64,000 bases of DNA from positions 720,501-784,500 of the forward strand of contig JADJWV010000002.1 of the NCBI GenBank assembly GCA_016716185.1. Reading direction: 5' to 3'. Positions within the stretch are counted from its first letter, which is position 1; the number at the start of each line of letters is the position of its first letter. Shown piece after piece: positions 9,100-16,594 of this stretch. Made by a program: the position numbers and the translations under genes. The notes below the pieces were generated by a model. It searched no databases. It saw only the letters and a list, made by a program, of their open reading frames with translations, and was not told the origin of the DNA. Source of the DNA: Saprospiraceae bacterium. GTDB taxonomy: Bacteria; Bacteroidota; Bacteroidia; Chitinophagales; Saprospiraceae.

Positions 9100-10173
9100 A
9101 TGGGTTTTATGGATGGATTCAGGCAACTCGATCCTTTTGAGATTGAAAAAGCCGGCACCTTTATACTGGTATTTTTTATTTCCCTGATCGTTGTTCTTGA
9201 GCGATTTTTTCCCTACCAAAAGGGAATTAAAATTTTCAGAAAAGGATTCTGGATGGACTTGCTATGGTATACTTTGATTCAAAGTTATATCTTAAAACTG
9301 ATCATATTTGATTTGGTGATCCTGCCTTTGAAGGAATTTATGGGATTTAGTGAAAGTGGGATGATCAGCCATTGGCCGATTTGGCTGTTGATTATTTTCT
9401 TTCTCGTGAGCCATGACTTGTATATTTATTGGTTTCACAGATGGCAACACAGCAATAAATGGTTGTGGAAAACACATGAAGCGCATCACAGTGTTCGGGA
9501 TGTTGATTGGCTTGCAGGATCCAGATCACACCCGGCTGAGATCCTGATTAATCAAACCATTGAGTTCGCACCAATATTTTTTTTATTGGATGCGAAAACT
9601 GCAGCAATTGTCGTCCCGATTAAAGCATTGATAGATGCAATTTGGGGAATCTGGATCCACTCCAACCTGAATTTCAGATTGGGGAAATTGATTTATTTAA
9701 TCAACGGGCCCGAGATGCATCATTGGCATCATGCGAATCACAGAGAAGTATATTATGCCAATTTTGCAACCAAGTTTTCGGTTTTTGACTGGATATTTAA
9801 AACAGCTTTTCTGCCTGGTAAAAATCCATTAAAATGGAAAGTGAATAAACCCTTACTGGCCGGACTTCCATACAAGTTTCCTGAAACTTACCCGGGACAA
9901 TTGTTTTATATTTTCGGCAAAAAAAATTTGGAGAATTTAAATTCATTGAAGTTTTTAAGTGTGTTTAGAAATATATTTCGTCAGATGCTCGATTCTGCTT
10001 TAATAAATAAAATGATTTCAAAATGGTCCGAACTTTTTTCGGATCAGAATAATCCAAAGTATCTTATAGAAAACGATCCAGCGAAATGCATCCGCTGTGG
10101 TAGTACGATGCGATTTTTCTATGAGCAAGATCAATTAAAAACTCAATGTTTAAAATGTGGTTCACTGGGTTGA
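9100..10173 (+). CDS. Fatty acid hydroxylase/sterol desaturase-family membrane protein with zinc ribbon
   Basis: The 357-residue integral membrane protein has several hydrophobic segments in the first 200 residues and the di-iron histidine clusters of the fatty acid hydroxylase superfamily: HDLYIYWFHRWQH, THEAHH and MHHWHHANH. The last 35 residues form an extra CIRCGS...CLKCGS zinc-ribbon pair, which is not part of the usual family architecture. The gene begins 8 bp after the NeuB-like gene, so it is probably in the operon and may hydroxylate a lipid or the lipid-linked glycan. The substrate is unknown. Confidence 0.75.
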   Translation: MGFMDGFRQLDPFEIEKAGTFILVFFISLIVVLERFFPYQKGIKIFRKGFWMDLLWYTLIQSYILKLIIFDLVILPLKEFMGFSESGMISHWPIWLLIIFFLVSHDLYIYWFHRWQHSNKWLWKTHEAHHSVRDVDWLAGSRSHPAEILINQTIEFAPIFFLLDAKTAAIVVPIKALIDAIWGIWIHSNLNFRLGKLIYLINGPEMHHWHHANHREVYYANFATKFSVFDWIFKTAFLPGKNPLKWKVNKPLLAGLPYKFPETYPGQLFYIFGKKNLENLNSLKFLSVFRNIFRQMLDSALINKMISKWSELFSDQNNPKYLIENDPAKCIRCGSTMRFFYEQDQLKTQCLKCGSLG

Positions 10174-10182
10174 ATGCAAAAT

Positions 10183-11028
10183 TCAATTGCAACAACCAGG
10201 AGCGCAGCAGGAGGATTTCGATTTTGGCTTTTGTGCAAATACGCTGATGCTGTAAATTCCAAACGCTCCTTGTTGGTATTTTTTAAGATCTTCTTCATCT
10301 AAATATTGAGACAAGATGTCTGCAGGGATTTCTATAGGTCTGAATTTTTGAATTTCAAGCGATTCAAATCCAGCTGCATTGATATGATTGAGGTAGTCTT
10401 GCTCTTGAATCGCGCCGGAAACACAACCGGCATACATTTCAGCCTGATCTTTTAATTTCTCAGGAAGCTCCCCTTTAAGAACTACATCCGATATAGAAAA
10501 ATGACCACCTGGTTTCAAAACCCTGTAGATTTCATGGAAGACTTTTTCTTTATCAGGTACGAGGTTCAAAACACAATTGCTGACAACTACATCTGCGAAG
10601 TTGTCTTTTATAGGAAGATCCTCAATGTCTCCTTGCAAAAATTCGACATTTTCCAATCCGAGTTTTTGAGCATTAATTCTGGCTTTTTCGATCATTTCAG
10701 GGGTGAAGTCAATACCAAGGACCCGGCCTTCCGAGCCTGTCTGTGCTCTTGCAACAAAGCAATCATTTCCGGCCCCAGATCCCAGATCTACGACTACGTC
10801 TCCCTTCCGGATTTTGGCAAATTCGGTCGGTAAGCCACAGCCCAAGCCAAGATCTGCATCCTGATTGTAACCTTGAATACTGCTGTAGTCTTCAGTCATA
10901 ATGTTGTAGACTTCCGTGCTGCAACCGCCTGATCCACAGCAAGATGATTGATTTGTTTCTTTGGATTGGAGAGCAATCTGGGCATATTTTTCGCGCACAA
11001 TTTGTTTGAGTTCATTTGTATTTTTCAT
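10183..11028 (-). CDS. arsM: Arsenite S-adenosylmethionine methyltransferase
   Basis: The 281-residue methyltransferase shows the SAM-binding motif VVDLGSGAGNDCFVAR (about 77-92), GLGCGLPTEFA, SNCVLNLVPDK and GGHFSISDVV, which are characteristic of ArsM. It also has an N-terminal CCGSGGC and a C-terminal SSCCAPGCCN thiol cluster suited to binding As(III). It methylates arsenite, giving detoxification or the first step of arsenosugar synthesis. It lies downstream of arsR on the same strand and is separated from it by 43 bp containing an operator-like palindrome. It converges on the sugar operon. Confidence 0.92.
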   Translation of the reverse strand: MKNTNELKQIVREKYAQIALQSKETNQSSCCGSGGCSTEVYNIMTEDYSSIQGYNQDADLGLGCGLPTEFAKIRKGDVVVDLGSGAGNDCFVARAQTGSEGRVLGIDFTPEMIEKARINAQKLGLENVEFLQGDIEDLPIKDNFADVVVSNCVLNLVPDKEKVFHEIYRVLKPGGHFSISDVVLKGELPEKLKDQAEMYAGCVSGAIQEQDYLNHINAAGFESLEIQKFRPIEIPADILSQYLDEEDLKKYQQGAFGIYSISVFAQKPKSKSSCCAPGCCN

Positions 11029-11043
11029 ATAACATTTTTTATA

Positions 11044-11065
11044 TTAAACGTAATATTACGATAAA
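11044..11065. promoter_or_regulatory. Probable ArsR operator upstream of arsM
   Basis: A perfect 12-bp palindrome, CGTAATATTACG (11049-11060), sits between arsR and arsM. The 22-bp surrounding site matches the site in front of arsR at 17 of 22 positions, including the run TACGATAAA. The paired sites fit repression of both genes by ArsR. Confidence 0.55.
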
Positions 11066-11071
11066 TGTTGA

Positions 11072-11407
11072 CTAGGAGCAACAATTTTTTGATCCTTCGG
11101 GAGAAGTGCCCAGAAAAGCAGATAAAGTCTTCCCTATTTTAATCCAGACATTTTTGTTGATGCAATAACAAACTGCAGGTCCCTCAACTTCTCCTATTAT
11201 TAAATCAGCAGCTTTCAATTCTTTGAGGTGCTGGCTGATGGTGCTTTGTGCTAAAGGGAGTTCTTCGACGATTTCTCCGCACACACATTGATTTCTTTTA
11301 AGTAATACTTTGAGTATCGCAATCCTCGCCGGATGTGCAAGTGCTTTAGCATATTTTGCCAGTTCATTTTCACCGGCAGTAAATAATTCTGATTTACTGG
11401 TGCCCAT
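11072..11407 (-). CDS. arsR: ArsR-family arsenic-responsive repressor
   Basis: The 111-residue winged-helix repressor has HPARIAILKVLLKRNQCVCGEIVEELPLAQSTISQHL-type architecture, with the recognition helix at about residues 50-66. Cysteines in CVCGE, adjacent to the DNA-binding helix, are where ArsR proteins bind As(III). More thiols occur later (CYCINKN and the terminal KNCCS). When metal binds, the protein leaves the DNA and arsM is expressed. A promoter box TATATTTG lies inside the operator-like site directly upstream, so autorepression is likely. Start ATG at 11407. Confidence 0.9.
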   Translation of the reverse strand: MGTSKSELFTAGENELAKYAKALAHPARIAILKVLLKRNQCVCGEIVEELPLAQSTISQHLKELKAADLIIGEVEGPAVCYCINKNVWIKIGKTLSAFLGTSPEGSKNCCS

Positions 11408-11408
11408 T

Positions 11409-11430
11409 TTAATCGCAAATATACGATAAA
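11409..11430 (-). promoter_or_regulatory. arsR promoter with overlapping ArsR operator
   Basis: The reverse strand contains TATATTTG (+ strand CAAATATA, 11416-11423), a match to the Bacteroidota -7 box TAnnTTTG. It is embedded in ATCG...CGAT half-sites that resemble the arsM-side site. The box is only about 9 bp from the arsR start codon, so the transcript would have almost no leader. Confidence 0.5.
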
Positions 11431-11938
11431 ACGATTGGAAAGGTCTGAGAGGTCCGGGCTTTTATGACATCAAGTTGAATTAAATAGCAATCAACCTGTA
11501 ATTCATTTTAGACCTGCATAATTTCGAATGGCAAATAATATTTTTAATGGCTTTACCGGTAATGTCGTGGGTACCTTCATTAAGAAAATTACAATAACTT
11601 AACATAGACAACATAATAAATACACATAAAATTTACAAAAAGATTAAGTTTATATAACTACAGGATTCTCTATGGTCGCATCAGATGCCTCTAATTTTGC
11701 ACCATTAGTTGAAGTGTTGAAAATGAAATCCGGTTTTCTATTTAATAGAAGTTACAGGAATGCTGCGATAATCCCGAAATTAAATTCCAGAATTGCGCAA
11801 GCTTTCCAAAATAAAAATGCAACATTCGAATGGTGTATTGATGAAACAACTGATGATATTTTCAGTTTGACCGATATTATTTCAGTTCATAGGGGTCGTT
11901 CGAACACGCTTCAAAAAATTACTGCGTTTTGCAAAAAA
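11431..11938. other. Intergenic region without a convincing gene
   Basis: About 500 bp between the divergent arsR and the beta-helix gene. An open frame of 133 codons starting at 11672 runs through the terminator hairpin further on and has no recognisable features, so it is not called. The promoter of the downstream transcript is probably here. Confidence 0.4.
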
Positions 11939-12046
11939 GTGAAATTGAACAATTTCACTGGTAAGATAGAGATTTCATTTCAACACTTTTTTACAGCAGC
12001 TACCTGTTTTTCAGGTAGCTGTTTTTTTTCAAATAGAAGTGTTGAA
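11939..12046 (+). promoter_or_regulatory. Structured leader with consecutive and nested hairpins
   Basis: GTGAAATT-GAAC-AATTTCAC (11939-11958) forms a perfect 8-bp hairpin. It is followed by an outer pair, TTCAACACTT (11979-11988) with AAGTGTTGAA (12037-12046), enclosing the terminator at 11997-12028. The arrangement lies 116 bp before the ATG of the giant repeat protein and could be a small RNA end or a conditional terminator for that gene. Confidence 0.4.
11997..12028 (+). terminator. Intrinsic terminator upstream of the beta-helix gene
   Basis: CAGCTACCTG pairs perfectly with CAGGTAGCTG across a T-rich loop and is followed at once by at least seven T residues. It ends a + strand transcript before the ATG at 12162, so it either terminates a short RNA or attenuates the downstream gene. 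Confidence 0.75.
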
Positions 12047-12161
12047 TCCATCAATTTCATAATTATTTCATAACAATAGCTTCATGTTCGAGGATGTACA
12101 GTATAATAATTTTGCAGGCGTAAAATCAGATTCGTTCATCTTAACAATTACAAGCAATTTT

Positions 12162-15100
12162 ATGAAACAACTATTACTTACACTCTATTTTATTTTGCCC
12201 TTGATTTTGACTGCACAGGTAGTGAATATTACCGATGCAGATCTCGAAGGAAACAAGACGTACAACTGGACCAAAAACAATACTTATTTACTGGACGGTC
12301 TGGTGTTTTTAGAAGAAGGTGGCGTATTGAACATTGAAGCAGGAACTGTAGTAAAATTCACAGATCGTGCAGATGTTGGAAATCCATCTGCATTGGTTAT
12401 TACCAGAGGTGCTAAAATTTACGCAGAAGGAACTGCAACTGCTCCTATCATATTTACAGCAAATGCAGATGATGTCAACAACCCGACAGATCTTGGTCCG
12501 ACAGACAATGCATTGTGGGGAGGAATCGTGATCCTTGGAAAAGGAATTACACAAAAAAGTGGAAATGGAGAAGTAAACATTGAAGGGATCAGCGTAGCAG
12601 AAACCCGCGGACAATATGGAGGTACAGACAACAACGACGATTCCGGAGTGATGAGATATGTATCCATTCGTCATGGTGGTCGTCAGATCGTATCCGGAAG
12701 TGAGTTGAACGGATTGAGTTTGGGAGCTGTAGGAAGTAAGACTGTTTTAGAATACATCGAAATCTATGCAAATTCTGATGACGGAATCGAATTTTTTGGA
12801 GGAGCACCAAATTTAAAATATGCAGTCGTTGCATTTGCAGAAGACGATAGCTATGACTGGGATGAAGTATATGTAGGAAAGGGACAATTCTGGTTTTCAA
12901 TCCAGAGACCGGATATCGCAGATGCAGGTGGAGAGTTGGATGGTACAACACCAGATGATTTAACCCCATATTCAAATCCAACGGTTTACAACTGGACGCA
13001 TATCGGTGCGGGTCCGGGAGCAGCAGCATCCAATCCTGTTGGATGGTTGCTGAGAGCAGGAACCGCAGGTACAATAGCAAATTCAATTGTGACAGAAATG
13101 AAAAACAAAGCAATTGAAGTGCAGGACCGTGCTGCAGGTGTCAACGATGCCTACAGCAAACTGGGAACAGGCGAATTAAAAATACAGAATAACTTATTCT
13201 GGGCAAATGGTACCAACACGACATTGGATGGAAGTTCAACGGGAATCATCAGAATTACCAGTGGCGCAGAAGACGCGACCGCTAATGCATTGATCACACA
13301 CCTTACGAATAATCAAAATAGTATTAATGACCCTGGAATTATCAAAGTAAGCAGAATTCAAGATGAAACTTTAGACCCACGGCCATTGAGAAGTGGCGCA
13401 GCATACAATACTGAATTGGCTGCATACCCTGCTGATCCTTTTTTTACAGAAGTCAATTATAAAGGAGCATTCAGTTCAAATGTTGAAAATCTTTGGATCC
13501 TGAATTGGACTGCTTTAGATCAAAATAATCATTTGAATGATTTTAGTAAAACGGGATCTGTAATCACTATTACCGATGCGGATCTCGAAGGAAACAAGAC
13601 TTACAATTGGACTAAGGAAAACACCTATTTATTGGATGGCCTGGTATTTTTGGAAGATGGTGGTGTATTGAACATTGAAGCCGGAACCGTTGTAAAATTT
13701 ACCGATCGTGCAGATGTTGGAAATCCATCAGCTTTAGTAATTACACGGGGCGCGAAAATTTATGCAGAAGGAACTGCAACTGCTCCTATCATATTTACAG
13801 CAAATGCAGATGATGTCAACAACCCGACAGATCTTGGTCCGACAGACAATGCATTGTGGGGAGGAATCGTGATCCTTGGAAAAGGGATTACACAAAAAAG
13901 TGGAAATGGAGAAGTAAACATTGAAGGGATCAGCGTAGCAGAAACCCGCGGCCAATATGGAGGTACAGACAACAACGACGATTCCGGAGTGATGAGATAT
14001 GTTTCGATCCGCCACGGTGGACGTCAGATTGTATCCGGAAGTGAGTTGAACGGATTGAGTTTAGGAGCTGTTGGAAGTAAGACCGTATTGGAATACATCG
14101 AAATCTATGCAAATTCAGATGACGGAATTGAATTTTTTGGAGGAGCACCAAATTTAAAATACGCAGTCGTTGCTTTTGCAGAAGACGATAGCTATGACTG
14201 GGATGAAGTATATGTAGGAAAGGGACAATTCTGGTTCTCTATCCAGAGACCGGATATCGCAGATGCAGGTGGAGAGTTGGATGGTACAACACCAGATGAT
14301 TTAACCCCATATTCAAATCCAACGGTTTACAACTGGACGCATATTGGATCAGGTCCCGGAGCAGCAGCATCAAATCCGGTAGGATGGTTGTTGAGAGCAG
14401 GAACCGCAGGTACAATAGCAAATTCGATTGTGACAGAAATGAAAAACAAAGCAATTGAAGTACAGGATCGTGCTGCAGGAGTCAACGATGCCTACAGCAA
14501 ACTTGGAACCGGTGAATTAAAAATACAGAATAACTTATTCTGGGCAAATGGTACCAACACGACATTGGATGGAAGTTCAACAGGAATCATCAGAATTACC
14601 AGTGGCGCAGAAGATGCAACAGCGAATGCATTGATCACACATCTGACAAATAATCAAAACAGTATTAACGATCCCGGGATAAAAAGCATTAGTCGCGTAC
14701 AAGATAATAATTTAGATCCACGTCCAAGCGGTAATGGCCCGGCATATAATTCTTCTTTAGCTGCTTTACCTGCTGGCGATGATTTTTTTACACAAGTTCA
14801 TTTTAAAGGAGCTTTTGATGCAGCAACAAATAAATTATGGATCGAAAATTGGACCGCTTTAGATCGCAATAACCATTTAAAGGATATTTCAAATTCAGGA
14901 ACTGTTGTTAACATTACTGATGCGGATCTCGAAGGTAATAAGACATACAACTGGACAAAAGACAACACCTATTTATTGGATGGTCTGGTATTTTTGGAAG
15001 AAGGTGGTGTATTGAACATTGAAGCAGGAACTGTAGTAAAATTCACAGATCGTGCAGATGTTGGAAATCCATCAGCTTTAGTAATTACACGGGGCGCTAA

Positions 15101-16514
15101 AATATATGCAGAAGGAACCGTTGATGAGCCGATCATATTTACAGCAAATGCAGATGATGTCAACAACCCGACAGATCTTGGTCCGACGGACAATGCATTG
15201 TGGGGAGGAATCGTGATCCTTGGAAAAGGGATTACACAAAAAAGTGGAAATGGAGAAGTAAACATTGAAGGGATCAGCGTAGCAGAAACCCGCGGACAAT
15301 ATGGAGGTACAGACAACAACGACGATTCCGGAGTGATGAGATATGTTTCGATCCGCCACGGAGGACGTCAGATCGTATCGGGAAGTGAGTTGAACGGATT
15401 GAGCTTAGGGGCTGTAGGTAGTAAGACTGTTTTGGATCACATAGAAATTTATGCGAATTCAGATGACGGAATTGAATTTTTTGGAGGAGCACCAAATTTA
15501 AAATATGCAGTCGTTGCTTTTGCAGAAGACGATAGCTATGACTGGGATGAAGTATATGTAGGAAAGGGACAATTCTGGTTCTCTATCCAGAGACCGGATA
15601 TCGCAGATGCAGGTGGAGAGTTGGATGGTACAACACCAGATGATTTAACCCCATATTCAAATCCTGCTATTTACAACTGGACGCATATTGGATCGGGACC
15701 CGGAGCAGCAGCATCCAATCCTGTTGGATGGTTGTTGAGAGCAGGAACCGCAGGTACAATAGCAAATTCAATTGTGACAGACATGAAGAACAAAGCAATT
15801 GAAGTACAGGACCGTGCTGCAGGAGTTAACGATGCGTACAGCAAACTTGGGACCGGTGAATTAAAAATACAGAACAACCTGTTCTGGAGAAACGGAACCA
15901 ATACAACACTTGATGGCACATCAACGGGTATCATCAGGATCACCAGTGGAGCGGAGGACGCTACTGCTGCTGCATTAATTGCACACCTTACTACTCATCA
16001 GAACAGCATTAGTGATCCTGAAATCAGAAGCATCAGTAGAATCCAGGATGGCAAATTAGATCCTCGCCCAACAGCGAATGGTGCAGCTTACTCAACACCA
16101 TTGGCAGTTGCTCCAATGGATGGGTTTTATACCATGTGCAATTTTAAAGGTGCATTTCCAGCAGATGCCGGAAGAAACTGGATTAGAACGTGGACAACTT
16201 TAGATAGAAATGGTCACTTGAGTAAAGACATTTCTACATCTGTTGAAGAAGAATTCGACAACAAGTTACTTGCCCAATTTGATATATATCCAAATCCAAT
16301 ATCGAAGGGTAAAGATTTGACAATTGAGTCTGAATTGGAAGAAAGCATGGTTATTGAGATTTATTCGATCACCGGACAGATGGTTCAAATCATAAAAAAT
16401 ATTCATTCTTCTACCACTCAGCAATCTAAGGTGCAATTGGATAGAGGATTGTATTTGATCAAGTTTAAAACTGAAAGTGGAAAGTTTGCTACCAGAAAGC
16501 TGGTGGTTGAATAA
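12162..16514 (+). CDS. T9SS-secreted protein with three near-identical beta-helix-like repeats
   Basis: The 1450-residue protein has a signal peptide (MKQLLLTLYFILPLILTAQ), then three tandem repeats of about 447 residues. They start at ITDADLEGNKTYNWTK and have DNA start points at 12228, 13569 and 14913 (periods 1341 and 1344 bp). Each repeat is rich in Gly, Asn and Asp with right-handed-beta-helix character (GVLNIEAGTVVKF, NSDDGIEFFGGAP). The last ~75 residues (FDIYPNPISKGKDL to ATRKLVVE) form a type IX secretion sorting domain, so it should be exported and attached or released at the surface. The ATG at 12162 is chosen because the signal peptide begins there. The ligand or enzyme function is unknown; the TonB receptor next door suggests a joint role. 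Confidence 0.85.
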   Translation: MKQLLLTLYFILPLILTAQVVNITDADLEGNKTYNWTKNNTYLLDGLVFLEEGGVLNIEAGTVVKFTDRADVGNPSALVITRGAKIYAEGTATAPIIFTANADDVNNPTDLGPTDNALWGGIVILGKGITQKSGNGEVNIEGISVAETRGQYGGTDNNDDSGVMRYVSIRHGGRQIVSGSELNGLSLGAVGSKTVLEYIEIYANSDDGIEFFGGAPNLKYAVVAFAEDDSYDWDEVYVGKGQFWFSIQRPDIADAGGELDGTTPDDLTPYSNPTVYNWTHIGAGPGAAASNPVGWLLRAGTAGTIANSIVTEMKNKAIEVQDRAAGVNDAYSKLGTGELKIQNNLFWANGTNTTLDGSSTGIIRITSGAEDATANALITHLTNNQNSINDPGIIKVSRIQDETLDPRPLRSGAAYNTELAAYPADPFFTEVNYKGAFSSNVENLWILNWTALDQNNHLNDFSKTGSVITITDADLEGNKTYNWTKENTYLLDGLVFLEDGGVLNIEAGTVVKFTDRADVGNPSALVITRGAKIYAEGTATAPIIFTANADDVNNPTDLGPTDNALWGGIVILGKGITQKSGNGEVNIEGISVAETRGQYGGTDNNDDSGVMRYVSIRHGGRQIVSGSELNGLSLGAVGSKTVLEYIEIYANSDDGIEFFGGAPNLKYAVVAFAEDDSYDWDEVYVGKGQFWFSIQRPDIADAGGELDGTTPDDLTPYSNPTVYNWTHIGSGPGAAASNPVGWLLRAGTAGTIANSIVTEMKNKAIEVQDRAAGVNDAYSKLGTGELKIQNNLFWANGTNTTLDGSSTGIIRITSGAEDATANALITHLTNNQNSINDPGIKSISRVQDNNLDPRPSGNGPAYNSSLAALPAGDDFFTQVHFKGAFDAATNKLWIENWTALDRNNHLKDISNSGTVVNITDADLEGNKTYNWTKDNTYLLDGLVFLEEGGVLNIEAGTVVKFTDRADVGNPSALVITRGAKIYAEGTVDEPIIFTANADDVNNPTDLGPTDNALWGGIVILGKGITQKSGNGEVNIEGISVAETRGQYGGTDNNDDSGVMRYVSIRHGGRQIVSGSELNGLSLGAVGSKTVLDHIEIYANSDDGIEFFGGAPNLKYAVVAFAEDDSYDWDEVYVGKGQFWFSIQRPDIADAGGELDGTTPDDLTPYSNPAIYNWTHIGSGPGAAASNPVGWLLRAGTAGTIANSIVTDMKNKAIEVQDRAAGVNDAYSKLGTGELKIQNNLFWRNGTNTTLDGTSTGIIRITSGAEDATAAALIAHLTTHQNSISDPEIRSISRIQDGKLDPRPTANGAAYSTPLAVAPMDGFYTMCNFKGAFPADAGRNWIRTWTTLDRNGHLSKDISTSVEEEFDNKLLAQFDIYPNPISKGKDLTIESELEESMVIEIYSITGQMVQIIKNIHSSTTQQSKVQLDRGLYLIKFKTESGKFATRKLVVE
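12228..16250 (+). repeat. Three tandem ~1.34-kb coding repeats
   Basis: Copies begin at 12228, 13569 and 14913. Long stretches are identical at DNA level, for example around the ACCCGCGGACAATATGGAGG segment (one base differs in copy 2). Patches of synonymous differences are shared by only two copies, such as the segment after GATGAGATATGT, where copies 2 and 3 agree against copy 1. This pattern fits gene conversion. The copy ends (about 100 residues) are the most divergent parts. Confidence 0.85.
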
Positions 16515-16538
16515 AAATAATATCAGAAAAAATTTAAG

Positions 16539-16573
16539 GCAGAGGATTTGAATTTTCAGATCCTCTGCTTTTA
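16539..16573 (+). terminator. Intrinsic terminator after the beta-helix gene
   Basis: GCAGAGGAT (16539-16547) pairs with ATCCTCTGC (16560-16568), followed by TTTTA. It lies between the repeat protein and the TonB receptor, so the two are probably separate or only partly linked transcripts. Confidence 0.65.
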
Positions 16574-16594
16574 CGTTATAAAAATTACTAAAAA

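Noticed and set aside
11672..12073. 133-codon ORF before the beta-helix gene
   Set aside because: It runs through a strong terminator hairpin and T-run, and its translation is Phe/Ile-rich with no family resemblance.
12309..15943. Many minus-strand ORFs inside the three-repeat gene
   Set aside because: They recur at the same place in every repeat copy as shadows of the real coding frame and have no start context or family match.
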